Of a stretch of DNA of 29,839 nucleotides, positions 21,197-29,767 are shown piece by piece. The position numbers and the translations under genes are program-made. The stretch lies in assembly GCA_014804285.1 (NCBI GenBank), contig JAAVAA010000079.1, positions 39,094 to 68,932 of the forward strand, read 5' to 3'. The notes under the pieces are model-generated. The model searched no databases and had not been told where the DNA came from. It saw only the letters and a program-made list of their open reading frames with translations. The stretch's first letter is position 1, and each line of letters opens with the position of its first letter. The stretch is from Lachnospiraceae bacterium. GTDB lineage: Bacteria > Bacillota > Clostridia > Lachnospirales > Lachnospiraceae.

Positions 21197-22903
21197 CTAA
21201 TACCGCTCTATAGAAGTAATGGGCGCAGACCCTCCTGCATAATCCAATTCTATATGATAAGCTGGTTTATTGCCCTCATCCAGATAAACATAATAGTCCT
21301 GCAGAATGCCGTGTGTAATATAGGCATCTTCAAAAACAAGCCTCTCCTTTTCATCATAAAGGCTGCTCTCACTTTGACGATATGTAGAAAACCGACGAGG
21401 GTTATGTCGGTAATCCCTCTGATACAATGTACCGTCATCACGATATATATAATCAATCTCCATCATGGTGACCATCATGGTGACGATTTCCCCATCATCT
21501 GATTCGATTTCATCACGACCTGTAGCAAGAAAATATTTTGGTCTTTCATCCGATGTGAATTCAACTTTTTCTTCATAGCCATACGAGTCGATAGAAGACA
21601 TTATGGAATAAGTATCATCCTCCCATTCTCCTTCCTTAATATCATCTACCACAAAGCCGGACAATGCGGCAACTTTCTGCTTGTCACTGTTATAATAATA
21701 TCTGTATACGATACCACAAAACAGGTCAATATCTTCATCTCTGTACACTTCCAGCCTGAGATTGCCAAGGCTGTCATAATATTCATAAATCGGATCACTG
21801 CCTGTAAATCCATAATCCGACAGGAAAGCTTCCCGGCTCGCATATTCTGTATCTATCTCGTCCGATGATTTTAAACGAAGATCCACCGGAACCGTTCCTT
21901 CTTCCGCTTCCCCTTCCCAGAAATACAATCCCTCCGTAAATAGCACTTCATAATACTCTTTATTTATGGGTGCTCCCTCATCGTCCAGGGAGACCGTATC
22001 GTGAAACAGACTTTTCTTATCCAGACAATCCCATATTTCCAGCTCCCCTGTCTCCTTCTGCAGAGTATAAGAACGTATTACCTCCGCCTCTCTGTCATTT
22101 CTGTGCGGGCGGTAAATTTCTCTGGTCAGCTTTGATGCTGTTTCTTCTGTAAGAAGCAGATCGTCAGAAGAAGGTGTCTGCCCACGCTTTATATCTGTTC
22201 CCAGCTCCAAAAAGCGGCTTCCGTCCCACTCCAAAAATCGCCCTGCACTACTCTCTTTATCTGGAAAAAGCACCAGATTTCTCCGGTCATTTTTACAGAG
22301 AACATAATAATCCGGTTCCGTAAACACACCATACGCAATTCTCTGCAAAACCTCTCCCTCTTTATCATAAAGGCGAAGTTCTCCGCTTCCCTCTTCATTC
22401 TCCTGCGGCGCTAAGGTAAGGGAATACTCTTTGGGTTTCTCAAACGGAAAATCCATGGGAATGCCCTGTTCCCATTCCTTGGTTCCAAGCAAAATATCGT
22501 CATACTGTAACTGATCGGATTCTATTCCTTCCAGCCAGACAAATGTCAGGGAATCATCTTCTACTTCTGTAGTGGGTATTGGATGGATCTTATCTTCCGC
22601 ATCATACAAAGCAATCCGCTGTATTGATGTTTCATAGCTTGTTCCATCACTCTTCACCAGCACTGCTTTATCACCTATCTTTATGCTGCCGCTCTGCAAA
22701 TATCCTCCATCAAAATCATTTCCGTTCGTATCACCATAAAAAGTAGTCATCTGAAACCAAAATGAAGATACCTCATTTCTGTCACTCACTGCTGTTGCTT
22801 CTTCCTGCTCCACAGGTGATAGTTCTTTTTCTTGAATACTTTGGCTGTAGCCTGTCAGAGACAGAACTACAGCCAGTATTATTGCTCTTAATGATATTTT
22901 CAT
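21197..22903 (-). CDS. Secreted protein with EF-Tu domain-2-like barrel, lipobox-like signal lacking Cys
   Basis: This 568-residue protein is the last gene of the HypB operon, starting 2 bp after the membrane protein gene. The N-terminus (KISLRAIILAVVLSLTGYSQ) looks like a lipoprotein signal, but Tyr19 (codon TAC) replaces the Cys needed for lipidation. Residues 67-141 resemble the beta-barrel domain 2 of translation GTPases: GYLQSGSIKIGDKAVLVKSD, then FVWLEGIESDQLQYDDILLG. No GTPase domain is present. The rest contains many short Asp/Tyr strand repeats (EYYDSLGNLRLEVYRDED, YDEKERLVFEDAY) resembling RHS-like or MORN-like beta repeats, predicted extracellular. ATG 22903 has GGAGTAAGA upstream. 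Its place with HypA/HypB suggests it serves the same pathway outside the cell. Function unknown. Confidence 0.75.
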   Translation of the reverse strand: MKISLRAIILAVVLSLTGYSQSIQEKELSPVEQEEATAVSDRNEVSSFWFQMTTFYGDTNGNDFDGGYLQSGSIKIGDKAVLVKSDGTSYETSIQRIALYDAEDKIHPIPTTEVEDDSLTFVWLEGIESDQLQYDDILLGTKEWEQGIPMDFPFEKPKEYSLTLAPQENEEGSGELRLYDKEGEVLQRIAYGVFTEPDYYVLCKNDRRNLVLFPDKESSAGRFLEWDGSRFLELGTDIKRGQTPSSDDLLLTEETASKLTREIYRPHRNDREAEVIRSYTLQKETGELEIWDCLDKKSLFHDTVSLDDEGAPINKEYYEVLFTEGLYFWEGEAEEGTVPVDLRLKSSDEIDTEYASREAFLSDYGFTGSDPIYEYYDSLGNLRLEVYRDEDIDLFCGIVYRYYYNSDKQKVAALSGFVVDDIKEGEWEDDTYSIMSSIDSYGYEEKVEFTSDERPKYFLATGRDEIESDDGEIVTMMVTMMEIDYIYRDDGTLYQRDYRHNPRRFSTYRQSESSLYDEKERLVFEDAYITHGILQDYYVYLDEGNKPAYHIELDYAGGSAPITSIERY

Positions 22904-22905
22904 TC

Positions 22906-23943
22906 TTACTCCGCTCTTGCCATTGCCTGCTTGAAATCCTTCTGGTCTGTGAAAATCTCATTGATATACGGATTCTTCTTCTGATCCTTAGCGCGTTTAA
23001 AGATTATGATCAATACCACCAGATTCACTACTACCGAAATCACGGAAATAACTCCCTGTGCCGTAGGATTTGCAACGGTGGGCATTGTATCGCCAAGCGC
23101 TGCGGCAGCTCCGCCTGCTCCGTACACAGAAGATACGGTAGTGAAACGGCTTGCATCCTGGAACAGCGGGAATACCTGCGCAAACATACACCACATAGCC
23201 AAAGTATTTGCACGGTTCTGAATCCAGCCGCCCTTATTCCAAAGCGCATTGGCAACGGTCGGTGCCAGCAAAAGAGCAAATCCACAATACCATGCATGAG
23301 TAGGAAGATTTAAGTAGGTATACTGGAAATTCCAGATATCATAAGCCAAAATAAAGTACCAGATCATATCCGGCCAAAGCATATCCTTTTTATCCTTGGA
23401 GGAATAAATTCCCCACCAGCCGGTCATACAGAAAATATTGATCAAACCTGCAATACCGTTTAAGATATTCCACCAGCCGCCATAAAGCCATACGCCTTCG
23501 GAAGATCTCCACCAGCCGCCCATCACATTGCCTGCTCTGATCACAGATTCAAAATCAGATACAACAGCAATCAGAATGTTAATTGCAACAATCACGAAAG
23601 GAAATACCTTAAACGCATGGGATTTCCCTAACTTGCCCCATTGATACTTGATGATCATAAATCCGATACATCCGGCAAGAGCCGCATAAAGCTTGGCATA
23701 GTGGAACCAGCTGTTCATGCGCACATAGGTCTGGTTATTCAGCGCCCACTCTGCTCCCTGTGCTGCTCCCACGTAAATGGAAATAAAGTAAATGGTCAGC
23801 ACCACGGGAATTACAAAAAAGCAAATGCTTCCTCCCACTTTGGTGCGGCGTGCAATCTCGTTCATAATGATCAGACCTGCAAATACCATCACCCAGCCTA
23901 AAATGTGCCAAAGTATCCTCTCGTCATAAATTTGAAAAATCAT
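22906..23943 (-). CDS. Trp-rich multi-span membrane protein, DUF5692-like
   Basis: This 345-residue protein has about nine to ten hydrophobic segments. It is unusually rich in Trp, for example GGWWRSSEGVWLYGGWWNIL and FCMTGWWGIY near the middle, and has a polar C-terminal tail (KKNPYINEIFTDQKDFKQ). It fits my memory of the DUF5692 group of Clostridia, which has no known function; I could not check this. ATG 23943 has GAGGGAGAGAG upstream, and the gene lies 19 bp after hypA and 2 bp before the secreted protein. In an operon with nickel chaperones it might be a transporter or the membrane part of a redox enzyme. There are no clear heme or Fe-S motifs, so electron transfer is unsupported. Confidence 0.8.
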   Translation of the reverse strand: MIFQIYDERILWHILGWVMVFAGLIIMNEIARRTKVGGSICFFVIPVVLTIYFISIYVGAAQGAEWALNNQTYVRMNSWFHYAKLYAALAGCIGFMIIKYQWGKLGKSHAFKVFPFVIVAINILIAVVSDFESVIRAGNVMGGWWRSSEGVWLYGGWWNILNGIAGLINIFCMTGWWGIYSSKDKKDMLWPDMIWYFILAYDIWNFQYTYLNLPTHAWYCGFALLLAPTVANALWNKGGWIQNRANTLAMWCMFAQVFPLFQDASRFTTVSSVYGAGGAAAALGDTMPTVANPTAQGVISVISVVVNLVVLIIIFKRAKDQKKNPYINEIFTDQKDFKQAMARAE

Positions 23944-23962
23944 AATCTCTCTCCCTCTTTCT

Positions 23963-24307
23963 TTAGTATACTTCTATTTCTTTTATATTAAATTCATTCC
24001 CCTGCAAAAGCCATGTTTCCGGACTTTGGCAGTAGGGACAAATTTTCCCGTGTTCCACTGTGGGGTAGGTTTGCCCGCATCCCTCACAGTAGGTGACGGC
24101 AGGGAGCTTTTCAACGACTAGCTCCGCTCCGTCAAATAATTCTCGTTTCTTCGCCGCCCACTTCCAGCAATTCTGCAGATAGGATTCAATCACTGTGGAC
24201 ACCTCGCCTAGTTCCAGCACCACCTTGGAAATACCTTCCACCTTGTTTTCCTGTGCAACCTTTTCCAGATTGTCCATAATGTGAAATACAACCCCTAATT
24301 CATGCAT
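23963..24307 (-). CDS. hypA: HypA-family nickel metallochaperone
   Basis: This 114-residue protein starts MHELGVV; His2 is the nickel ligand conserved in HypA. The zinc-binding loop has four Cys in two pairs (C74, C77 in CEGCG and C90, C93 in CPYC). HypA works with HypB to load nickel into [NiFe]-hydrogenase, and in some bacteria urease. ATG 24307 has AAAGGAAAG upstream, 13 bp after the large oxidoreductase gene. HypC, D, E and F and hydrogenase subunits are absent from the window. The normal position of hypA is beside these, so the partner enzyme here may be different or encoded elsewhere. Family assignment is strong. Confidence 0.9.
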   Translation of the reverse strand: MHELGVVFHIMDNLEKVAQENKVEGISKVVLELGEVSTVIESYLQNCWKWAAKKRELFDGAELVVEKLPAVTYCEGCGQTYPTVEHGKICPYCQSPETWLLQGNEFNIKEIEVY

Positions 24308-24320
24308 AATTTCTTTCCTT

Positions 24321-27107
24321 TTACTTTTTCTTTGATGTAAACGTCACCTTCAGAGACTGCTTAATCATATTCGGCAGCACATATTTCAGCTTGTCCTCTG
24401 ATTTTACCATCGTAGAGCAGCCGGGATTTTCCCTGTGAAGGGTAATCGCATCAAACACACACTTGGTGGTACATACGCCGCATCCGATACACTTGTTGGG
24501 ATCTACTACCGAAGCGCCGCATCCCAGGCATCTAGAGGTCTCCGCTTTAACCTGCTCTTCTGTCAAAGTATGGGACATGTCACGGAAAGAACGCATCTGC
24601 GCTTCTTCTGCCTTTTCCGGTCTCTGCCTGTCAGTGTTGTCATAGCTTGCTATAAAGATATCCTCTTTGTCCAGTTCAATGAAATCTCTCCGGTTCCTAC
24701 CGATAGTCAGCGTACAATGCTCATGGACAAAACGGTGAAGAGATATTGCGCCCTCGCGCCCTGCCGCAATGGCGTCAATAGCAAATTTCGGTCCGGTATA
24801 AACATCGCCGCCTACGAAAATATCCGGCTCTGCCGTCTGGTATGTTAATCTGTTGGCAAGCGCGCCGCCGTTGGGGCGAAGCTCCACCTTGGTTCCCTTT
24901 AAAAGGTCTCCCCATACAATTCCCTGTCCTACACTAAAGATCACATCTGAGCAGAGTACCGTCATGGTTTCATTCTCATCGTACAAAGGTGCAAATCGAT
25001 GGTTTTCATCGTATACGCGAGTACATTTCTTGAATACAACAGCGATTGCTTTTCCGTTCTCTGTCAAAATCTCTTTCGGTCCCCAGCCATTGTTGATTGT
25101 AATCTTCTCCTCGGAAGCTTCCAGAATCTCTTCACGGCTTGCAGGCATCTCATCACGGCTCTCTAAACAGAACATGGAAACATTTCCGTTTCCGCAACGG
25201 GTGGCAGTTCTGGCCGCATCAATCGCTACATTTCCACCGCCGATTACAACCACATCACCTCCAAGTGAAAATGCTTCTTTCTCTCCAACTTCCCGAAGGA
25301 ACTCTACTGCTGTATAAACGCCTTCTGCATCCTCACCGGGGATACCTGCTTTTTTGCCGCCCTGACAGCCGATTGCAACGTAAAATCCTTTATATCCCTG
25401 TTCCCTGAGCTGCTTGATTGTAACATCCTTACCAACTTCAACACCGCATTTAATCTCGACTCCCATGGCTTTGATTACATCGATCTCTGCCTGAATCAGA
25501 TCTTTTTCCAATTTATAAGAAGGAATTCCGTAGGTCAGCATACCTCCGGGCATATCGCTCTTTTCAAAAATGGTCGGCTTGTAGCCCTTCTCTGCAAGGA
25601 AATATGCACAGGACAAACCTGCCGGTCCGGCACCGATAATTGCAATCTTCTCATCAAAGTGTCCCCTTAAAGAAGGAACCGTAGGCTTGGGAATATACCG
25701 TGTCCCGGCATTCAGATCCCTTTCCGCCACAAAACGCTTTACTGCATCGATGGCAACTGCCTCGTCAATGGTTCCGCGGGTGCAGGCATCTTCACAGCGA
25801 CGGTTACAGATCCGTCCGCAGATCGCAGGCAGCGGATTGTCCTTTTTGATCAGCGCCAAGGCTTCCTCATAACGTCCTTCCTTGGCAAGCTGTAAATATC
25901 CCTGTATGGCAATATGGGCAGGACAAGCTGTCTTACAAGGCGCCGTACCGGTATCATAGCAGTTGATCCGGTTCACATCCCTGTAGTTGTGCGTCCACAT
26001 ATGCTCTCCCCACTTCTGCTCCTGGGGAAGGGGCATCTTCGGGTAAGTAACTTCACTTCCGTCCTTCTTGCAAAGCTTCTGTCCCAGCTTCACCGCACCT
26101 GCGGGGCAGGCTTCCACACACTTGCCGCAGGCTACACACTTTGACTTATCCACCTTTGCCACATAAGCAGAACGGGACATATTCGGTGTATTGAAAAGCT
26201 GAGAAGTACGAAGGGCATAACAGACATTCACGTTACAGTTACAAATTGCAAAAATCTTGTTTGCCCCATCGATATTCGTAATCTGATGGACAAATCCATT
26301 GTCCTCTGCCTGCTTGAAAATCGCAAGAGCTTCTTCTCTGGTAATATAGCGTCCATCCTTCTGGGTCTCCACCACATAATCCGCCATATCTCCTACCGCT
26401 ACACACCAGCCCTCCGGGTCATCTGCACAGCCCTCGTCATGGCGCAGGCGGGAACGCCGGCAGGAGCAGGGACTTGCCGCATATTTTCCTTCATACTTGG
26501 TAAGCCAGTAAGAAATATGCTCAAGGTCGATGGATTCACTTTCCATCTCGATTGCCTTTTCCACCGGAATGACATGCATACCGATTCCATTGCCCCCCTC
26601 ACCTACAAAAGGAGTAACATGCTCCAACGGCAGCCTTGACATATGTTCAAAAAACAGGGTAACCTCAGGGTTTGACTCAATGACGCTGCTGTTCATATTG
26701 AAGAATTCCCCTGATCCCGGTACAAACATCGGAAGCACATACTGCTTCTCATGCTGGGGATTTTCCCAGTTATATTCCAAAATGCCCTTTCTGGACATTT
26801 CCTGAAGCTTCTCTTCCAACTCCTTTTCAGGAATGCCGGTAAGCTTCACCATCTCCGGAAGAGTCTTGGGCTTGCGCACCCCCATCTTCAACGCAATCTC
26901 CGCCTCTTCATCCGTAACTACCCCTGCCAGTCCCCAGTACTCCGGGTCATCCTGAGTGATCTTTTTGAGTCCCAGTTTCTGAGGAATCCGGTCCGTGATC
27001 ATCTTCCCTAACTTAAGAATACTCTCACGGGGCGGTTCACTGTGATCTGCCTTGTGTTCCGGATAGACATATTCCGGATACAATTCTTTGTCTAATTGTT
27101 TCTCCAT
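24321..27107 (-). CDS. Multi-domain Fe-S/FAD oxidoreductase, GltD-like
   Basis: This 928-residue cytoplasmic enzyme has distinct parts. Residues 1-205 hold no cofactor motif; 60-112 look like a winged helix. A Cys-rich segment follows with C214-S-C216, C227, C235 and C289, C291, C296. Next is a ferredoxin 4Fe-4S motif CVACGKCVEACP (324-335). The glutamate-synthase small-subunit-like part starts with its Fe-S region (C391, C395, C430, C434, C438, C442). It continues with the FAD-binding IIGAGPAGLS (490-499) and the NAD(P)H-binding GGGNVAIDAARTA. Near the C-terminus are CLGCG and CIGCGVCTTKC, for further 4Fe-4S binding. It should pass electrons between NAD(P)H and a partner through FAD and several clusters. 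ATG 27107 has GGGAGG 7 nt upstream. Its place between hypB and hypA is notable; substrate unknown. Confidence 0.85.
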   Translation of the reverse strand: MEKQLDKELYPEYVYPEHKADHSEPPRESILKLGKMITDRIPQKLGLKKITQDDPEYWGLAGVVTDEEAEIALKMGVRKPKTLPEMVKLTGIPEKELEEKLQEMSRKGILEYNWENPQHEKQYVLPMFVPGSGEFFNMNSSVIESNPEVTLFFEHMSRLPLEHVTPFVGEGGNGIGMHVIPVEKAIEMESESIDLEHISYWLTKYEGKYAASPCSCRRSRLRHDEGCADDPEGWCVAVGDMADYVVETQKDGRYITREEALAIFKQAEDNGFVHQITNIDGANKIFAICNCNVNVCYALRTSQLFNTPNMSRSAYVAKVDKSKCVACGKCVEACPAGAVKLGQKLCKKDGSEVTYPKMPLPQEQKWGEHMWTHNYRDVNRINCYDTGTAPCKTACPAHIAIQGYLQLAKEGRYEEALALIKKDNPLPAICGRICNRRCEDACTRGTIDEAVAIDAVKRFVAERDLNAGTRYIPKPTVPSLRGHFDEKIAIIGAGPAGLSCAYFLAEKGYKPTIFEKSDMPGGMLTYGIPSYKLEKDLIQAEIDVIKAMGVEIKCGVEVGKDVTIKQLREQGYKGFYVAIGCQGGKKAGIPGEDAEGVYTAVEFLREVGEKEAFSLGGDVVVIGGGNVAIDAARTATRCGNGNVSMFCLESRDEMPASREEILEASEEKITINNGWGPKEILTENGKAIAVVFKKCTRVYDENHRFAPLYDENETMTVLCSDVIFSVGQGIVWGDLLKGTKVELRPNGGALANRLTYQTAEPDIFVGGDVYTGPKFAIDAIAAGREGAISLHRFVHEHCTLTIGRNRRDFIELDKEDIFIASYDNTDRQRPEKAEEAQMRSFRDMSHTLTEEQVKAETSRCLGCGASVVDPNKCIGCGVCTTKCVFDAITLHRENPGCSTMVKSEDKLKYVLPNMIKQSLKVTFTSKKK

Positions 27108-27199
27108 ACCTTCCTCCCTTGTCTCTATTTCTACTGACTGTCATTCCTGATGGTCATTTCGTGCATTTACAGCAGAGCACCCGCTGTCATCGCAATCAT

Positions 27200-27874
27200 C
27201 TACACAGGTTCACGCCAGTTTTTAACTTCTTGCAAAAGCCAGTCCGTCCACTCCTTAATTCCCTCTCCGGTTCTGGCGCAGATGGGAATGATCTTCGCCT
27301 TTGGATTACGCATGTGGATATACTCCCTGCACTTGTCCATATCAAAGTCAAAATAGGGAAGCACGTCAATCTTATTGATCAGCACTACATCACAGATCGA
27401 AAACATCAGCGGATACTTTAACGGCTTGTCATGCCCTTCCGGCACAGATAGAATCATTGCATTCTTTGATGCCCCCGTGTCAAACTCTGCCGGGCAGACC
27501 AGATTTCCCACATTTTCCAGAATGGCCAGTTCCACATCGCCTGTTTCCAAACCTTCCAATCCCTGTCTGGTCATCTCCGCATCTAAGTGGCACATGCCCC
27601 CTGTATGAAGCTGAATCACCTTAGCTCCGGACTCGGAAATCGTCTTTGCATCCACATCCGAATCAATGTCCGCTTCCATCACACCGATTTTCAAAGTATC
27701 TTTGAGTGCTTCAATGGTACGCATCAATGTGGTGGTCTTGCCGGAACCGGGCGAAGACATCAGGTTTAAAAGGAATACTCCCTTCTCCTTCATCTCCTTA
27801 CGCAGAAGCTCCGCCTGCTTGTCATTGTCCGCGAAAACGCTCTGCTTGATCTCTAAAATTCTTACTTCCTTCAT
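27200..27874 (-). CDS. hypB: HypB-family nickel-insertion GTPase
   Basis: This protein of about 225 residues has the G3E GTPase motifs: Walker A SSPGSGKTT (near residues 40-48), EADIDSDVDA as switch region, NKIDVLP as the guanine specificity loop. It has the HypB metal site with the Cys-His pair in TGGMCHLDAEM and the Cys in NVGNLVCPAEFD. It lacks the N-terminal CXXCGC high-affinity site and a His-rich stretch seen in some HypB. GTP hydrolysis drives nickel transfer from HypB with HypA. GAGG lies 7 nt before ATG 27874, while the in-frame ATG 27880 is 1 nt from it, so 27874 is preferred. It is the first gene of the five-gene operon, 92 bp before the oxidoreductase gene, with a strong promoter. 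Confidence 0.9.
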   Translation of the reverse strand: MKEVRILEIKQSVFADNDKQAELLRKEMKEKGVFLLNLMSSPGSGKTTTLMRTIEALKDTLKIGVMEADIDSDVDAKTISESGAKVIQLHTGGMCHLDAEMTRQGLEGLETGDVELAILENVGNLVCPAEFDTGASKNAMILSVPEGHDKPLKYPLMFSICDVVLINKIDVLPYFDFDMDKCREYIHMRNPKAKIIPICARTGEGIKEWTDWLLQEVKNWREPV

Positions 27875-27932
27875 TGCCATACCTCATTCTGTTTGGAATA
27901 CATATATTTACGTTATAGCGTATATGGATTTA

Positions 27933-27950
27933 ATATGTGATAACACATAT
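27933..27950. promoter_or_regulatory. Candidate operator of the HypB operon
   Basis: ATATGTGATAACACATAT has perfect 7-bp arms around 4 bp and lies at the predicted transcription start. A second, looser inverted pair (CATATA and TATATG) flanks 27901-27926. A metal- or redox-responsive regulator such as NikR or a CRP/FNR relative would fit the position, but no known consensus matches exactly. Confidence 0.5.
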
Positions 27951-27979
27951 ATTTTATCATTACGATATAAGTCCGTCAA
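27951..27979 (-). promoter_or_regulatory. Promoter of the HypB operon
   Basis: On the minus strand TTGACG (27979-27974), 17 nt, TAAAAT (27956-27951) form a near-consensus promoter about 75 bp before hypB. It follows the stop of the ABC exporter gene (28014) with no clear terminator between, so some read-through is possible. Confidence 0.75.
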
Positions 27980-28013
27980 CATTGGTAAATATTTAACATG
28001 ATTAACCATAATA

Positions 28014-29612
28014 TTAAACCTTGTACATTGTATGATCTTTAAATACATAGTGTTGGTTACATAATCTTTTAATGCTGTCTCTATGAGTAACAACTATATA
28101 AGTTTTCTCACTCAAATATTTATCAATCATTCGGACGATTCTTTCCTCAGATTCCTTATCAAGATTAGATGTAGGTTCATCGAAAAAGTATACTTCCTTA
28201 TCAATCAAAATTCCTCTTATTATATTTAATCTTTGTCTTTGCCCCGCCGATAATTTAACCCCTTTCTCACCAACCATTTCATCAAGACCATTTGCTAAAT
28301 TAGCATACCATTCCATTAACCCTGCATCTTCAAATAACTCCATAATTTTTTTATCACTTATATTCTTTCCTAATGTCAGGTTATCCCGTATAGATAAGTC
28401 AAATAGTTCAACGTCTTGTGAAATATAAACTACATCTAATTTTGGATTATCTAACTTTTCATTATCGATAATGATTTGACCATTTTTTAATTGATATATT
28501 CCTGACAAGACATTAAGTATTGTAGTCTTTCCCTGACCGGATTCACCCATAATACTGATTTTATCTTTTTTATTGAAAACAAATTCAGGCAGTCGTATGA
28601 CTTTACTTCTTTCTTTATAAGAAAATTCACCATCTTTTAATTCAAGTTTATTCCATTTTGTAATTTTTATAGTATTTTCATCGTTTTCCATTATTTCATC
28701 TAATTGCTTCTTTAAAGTCCAAAATTTGACAACATGCTCTACCTCTCTTGAACAAGTCGTAAGTTCTGTAGCAATCTTACCTATGATACTTACATAAAAT
28801 ACTAAATAGGGTAAAGCATCTCCACCATTATGTATTGTTATAAGTGAAGCTATAACAATAAATATATAAATCAAATTGATAAAGAAATCAAAAGTTACAT
28901 ATACCTTAGCACTTTGATTTTCTAAATCTTGCAGATCTTCAAAAAACACATCTGTCTTTTTCTTTAATACCTTATTAGTAAATTCTGAAGCATTTAGCTT
29001 AATAACCGTAAGAATATTTTGAATAAAATCAAATAAAGCAGCATAATATGAAGAACGGCTTTTCCCAAACCTGCTTAAATACACAGCTTTATTTTTTGTC
29101 TGCTTAATTCTTACAATAAAAGCAACAATAAACAGAAATAATAATATACCTCCAATTAACAATGATTGCTTTAGCGCAACATATATGAATGATATAAGTC
29201 CTACAACGAGTGGTATTACTTCATCTGTAATTGTTTCAAAAAAACACGCATATTCTTCAGAAGTGTTTGAAATGGCATTTTGAATATAGCCAGTGTGATA
29301 TTTACTTATATTTTGGGGATCCATTTTCTGCAATTTTCTATAAAAAAATTGCTCTGCATCTAATTGAATTCTGTACAAAAACACTTGAGAATATTTAACA
29401 TAAATCCATCTCAAAGCCAATGAGATAACATATAGTACTGATATTACTATTAATAGGCTTGTTAACTTTTTAATTGTTAATGGACTTGTTATGTAATAGC
29501 TTAAAGCAAATGAAGAACCATATACTGATAAATTATATAAAACAGCCAGAAATAATACTAAAAGCATTTTTCTTTTATTTACAAATTTAAACATATCCTT
29601 TATGTCTTTCAA
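28014..29612 (-). CDS. ABC exporter half-transporter, AT-rich
   Basis: This 532-residue exporter has about six membrane helices in residues 15-280 and an ATPase domain with Walker A GESGQGKTT (356-364), signature LSAGQ (454-458), Walker B VYFFDEP (474-480) and switch His510. No peptidase domain precedes the membrane part. The most upstream in-frame start is TTG 29612, since a TGA lies three codons before it; AAAGGGG is about 12 nt upstream. ATG 29594 is an alternative with a poorly spaced AAAGG. Its A+T content is visibly higher than in all genes to its left, which suggests recent transfer or a different origin. It has the same design and length as the exporter at 2038-3642. Drug, peptide or lipid export is the family role. 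Confidence 0.88.
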   Translation of the reverse strand: MKDIKDMFKFVNKRKMLLVLFLAVLYNLSVYGSSFALSYYITSPLTIKKLTSLLIVISVLYVISLALRWIYVKYSQVFLYRIQLDAEQFFYRKLQKMDPQNISKYHTGYIQNAISNTSEEYACFFETITDEVIPLVVGLISFIYVALKQSLLIGGILLFLFIVAFIVRIKQTKNKAVYLSRFGKSRSSYYAALFDFIQNILTVIKLNASEFTNKVLKKKTDVFFEDLQDLENQSAKVYVTFDFFINLIYIFIVIASLITIHNGGDALPYLVFYVSIIGKIATELTTCSREVEHVVKFWTLKKQLDEIMENDENTIKITKWNKLELKDGEFSYKERSKVIRLPEFVFNKKDKISIMGESGQGKTTILNVLSGIYQLKNGQIIIDNEKLDNPKLDVVYISQDVELFDLSIRDNLTLGKNISDKKIMELFEDAGLMEWYANLANGLDEMVGEKGVKLSAGQRQRLNIIRGILIDKEVYFFDEPTSNLDKESEERIVRMIDKYLSEKTYIVVTHRDSIKRLCNQHYVFKDHTMYKV

Positions 29613-29677
29613 TGTACTTCACACCCCTTTTATATCTTACGAGAACTTTTCAGCCATATTATATCATACAAAAGCAA

Positions 29678-29712
29678 AGCCGGTGCCATATTTCATTGCT
29701 ATGACACCGGCT
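29678..29712 (-). terminator. Terminator of the gene entering from the right edge
   Basis: AGCCGGTGCCAT pairs with ATGACACCGGCT (one mismatch) around an 11-nt loop; on the minus strand it is followed by TTGCTTTTG. It lies 55 bp after the stop of the partial gene and separates it from the ABC exporter. Confidence 0.75.
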
Positions 29713-29767
29713 GACATGTATGTCTCTTTGGGCTATATCAGGAATGCTTGATCAACTTTAAAGCCGT

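Noticed and set aside
24853..25317. 154-codon plus-strand frame
   Set aside because: It lies wholly opposite the Fe-S/FAD oxidoreductase, whose motifs cover the region.
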